From contig NZ_JAADZW010000027.1 of the NCBI RefSeq assembly GCF_010645065.1, positions 1-45,824 of the forward strand: a stretch of DNA of 45,824 nt, written 5' to 3'. Positions 45,301-45,824 of the stretch are shown in pieces. How positions within the stretch are numbered: position 1 is the stretch's first letter; each line of letters begins with the position of its first letter. The stretch is from Flavobacterium fluviatile (GTDB lineage Bacteria > Bacteroidota > Bacteroidia > Flavobacteriales > Flavobacteriaceae). The position numbers were made by a program, and so were the translations under genes. Below the pieces are notes generated by a model. It saw only the letters and a program-made list of their open reading frames with translations. It did not search any database and was not told the DNA's origin.

Positions 45301-45824
45301 GTCGGCGCATTCGCTAAACAGAAATCCTGTGTCGCATCTGCGGTAGTCGGTGTACCCGGGTCATTTATGGTAATGGTTACTGCCAGACGAACTGAACTTT
45401 CACAACCTGTTACCGGATCTAAAATGGCCCCAAAATAGGTGCCGTTTGCTAAAGCGGTTGTCGGCGCAATGGCTGTTGTGCTGGTCAAGGAATCGTACCA
45501 AACCACATTGGTTTCGTTTACCTGAATATTGGCAACTGTCGGCGCATTCGCTAAGCAGAAATCCTGTGTCGCATCTGCGGTAGTCGGTGTACCCGGATCG
45601 TTGATTGTTACAGCAACCTGTAATCTCATAGCGCTTTCACAACCTGTTACCGGATCTAAAATAGCTCCAAAATAAGTTCCGTTTGCTAAAGCGGTTGTTG
45701 AGGCAATTGCCGTGGTGCTGGTCAGTGAATCGTACCAAACCACATTGGTTTCGTTTACCTGAATATTGGCAACTGTCGGCGCATTCGCTAAACAGAAATC
45801 CTGTGTCGCATCTGCTGTTGTTGG
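42333..45824 (-). CDS. T9SS type B adhesin with Ig-like repeats (5' part beyond the window)
   Basis: This is a large secreted surface protein. The reading frame is open to the right edge, so the start is missing and 1163 residues are visible. From the N-terminal side there are at least 11 Ig-like units (Ig_7/CHU_C-associated type) of about 79 residues. Each has FCLANAPTVANIQV, NVVWYDSLTSTTAI and GCES- or NCES-type cysteines. A PKD/Ig-like unit follows (YVWSVTNGTITSGGG), then a DUF11 domain (SDLTITNTVSNPTPNFGEEI), then a type B C-terminal sorting domain (EFTPNNDGANDLFRIDCIES, NRYGALVY, LPTGTYFYVID). The last domain targets the protein to the type IX secretion system. Adhesion or gliding is inferred from the family. 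Confidence 0.92.
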   Translation of the reverse strand, partial: PTTADATQDFCLANAPTVANIQVNETNVVWYDSLTSTTAIASTTALANGTYFGAILDPVTGCESAMRLQVAVTINDPGTPTTADATQDFCLANAPTVANIQVNETNVVWYDSLTSTTAIAPTTALANGTYFGAILDPVTGCESSVRLAVTITINDPGTPTTADATQDFCLANAPTVANIQVNETNVVWYDSLTSTTAIAPTTALANGTYFGAILDPVTNCESAVRLQVAVTINDPGTPTTADATQDFCLANAPTVANIQVNQSNVVWYDSLTSTTAIAPTAALANGIYYGAILDPVTNCESAVRLQVTVTINDPGTPTTADATQDFCLANAPTVANIQVDQSNVVWYNSLTSTTAIVPTTALANGTYFGAILDPVTGCESAVRLQVGVTINDPGTPTTADATQDFCLANAPTVANIQVNETNVVWYDSLTSTTAIASTTALTTGTYFGAILDPVTNCESAVRLQVAVTINDPGTPTTADATQDFCLVNAPTVATIQVNESNVVWYDSLTSTTAIAPTAALANGIYYGAILDPVTNCESAVRLQVTVTINDPGTPTTADATQDFCLANAPTVANIQVDQSNVVWYDSLTSTTAIAPTTTLANGTYFGAILDPVTGCESAVRLEVTITVTNPLTPTTTDTTQDFCISSSPTVANIQVNESNVVWYDTLTGVTALAPTTALVNGIYYGAILNPMTGCQSNTRLQVNVTINNPSATPTTNSATQNFCSLNAPTVANIQVNESNVVWYSNPSGGTPLAPTTALTSGLYYGAISSVTGCENSVRLVVTVNVNTPGVVTTINTAQKFCLSKTPTIANIQVNESNVVWYSNPIGGTPLAANTPLTATTYYATLLSNTTNGCTNATRLAIAISFENDALAQITSTDDTPCVFQGVTYSIANGKSNYVWSVTNGTITSGGGAADGSATISWSDVGPGTVSVTYINTCDETTTKTLNVTVATCSDLTITNTVSNPTPNFGEEIVFTITVNNVGQGTILNTLVSDLIPSGYEFVSSSSSTGVYDASQIWTIPTLNPGESETLEIRVIVLPNGTYLNVATIEISTPLDIDLTNNTASATIEPICLTVYNEFTPNNDGANDLFRIDCIESYPNNELKVFNRYGALVYIKRGYENDWDGTANVSGVINRGDMLPTGTYFYVIDIGDGKIKKGWLSIMR
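43224..45824 (-). repeat. Tandem 237-bp coding repeats with a 711-bp higher-order period
   Basis: The phenylalanine-cysteine codons that start each unit lie at about 45793, 45556, 45319, 45082, 44845, 44608, 44371, 44134, 43897, 43657 and 43423. The first eight spacings are exactly 237 bases (79 codons); the last two are 240 and 234. The stretch near 44083-44327 reads the same as 44794-45038, an offset of exactly 711 bases (three units). Units become more divergent towards the C-terminal side of the protein. The array continues beyond the window. Confidence 0.9.

Noticed and set aside
43224..45824. Tandem repeats considered as a CRISPR array or satellite DNA
   Set aside because: The period is 237 bases, a multiple of three, with an uninterrupted frame and Ig-like residues; there are no short repeats with unique spacers.

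Overview
This window looks like a piece of a Flavobacterium-type chromosome (phylum Bacteroidota). The DNA is AT-rich. Promoters, where visible, follow the Bacteroidota pattern TTTG-N17/19-TAnnTTTG, and most starts lack an obvious Shine-Dalgarno sequence. The gene content fits: a type IX secretion (T9SS) adhesin with its PorP/SprF partner, FabV, a DUF349 protein, DUF4835, a YtxJ bacilliredoxin and a family-typical short omega subunit. Most of the window is conserved core genome rather than an accessory island. No tRNA, rRNA, CRISPR array, insertion sequence or phage gene was recognised.

Layout. 302-5929 (+) is a tripartite RND efflux operon (adaptor, inner-membrane pump, TolC-like channel), followed by a bestrophin-type channel and pheT. 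9435-13263 (-) holds a DUF808 membrane protein, an overlooked 39-residue membrane miniprotein (10390-10509) and clpB. 13466-22942 (+) runs ytxJ, an OstA/LptA-like LPS-transport protein, a class III aminotransferase, a TPR protein coupled to aroE, an outer-membrane protein, a five-repeat DUF349 protein and an OsmC protein. 22998-35289 (-) is a long series of units: an OmpR-type two-component system; coaE with a glycosyltransferase; the operon bamD-rpoZ-coaBC-DUF4835-recN-TPR-fabV; and dapA with a DUF6913 gene. 35337-37078 (+) is a 5'-nucleotidase split into two genes. 39165-37162 (-) is ligA. 45824-39412 (-) is a T9SS cassette: a repetitive adhesin cut by the window edge, PorP/SprF and an OmpA/PD40 lipoprotein-like protein.

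The most interesting non-coding signal is a dispersed element of about 80 bp, seen twice in opposite orientation (36-113 minus; 16899-16983 plus). The flanks are conserved, but the central hairpin changes its sequence while keeping its pairing and one bulged G at the same place. This covariation-like pattern suggests that structure is under selection or is copied by a structure-dependent mechanism. The second notable signal is the adhesin repeat array: an exact 237-bp period with a superimposed 711-bp (three-unit) higher-order repeat, which indicates recent recombination within the gene.

Processes represented are envelope export and biogenesis (RND pump, OstA, BamD, T9SS), CoA and fatty-acid metabolism (coaE, coaBC, fabV), amino-acid precursors (dapA, aroE, aminotransferase), protein and thiol stress (clpB, ytxJ, OsmC) and DNA repair and replication (recN, ligA).
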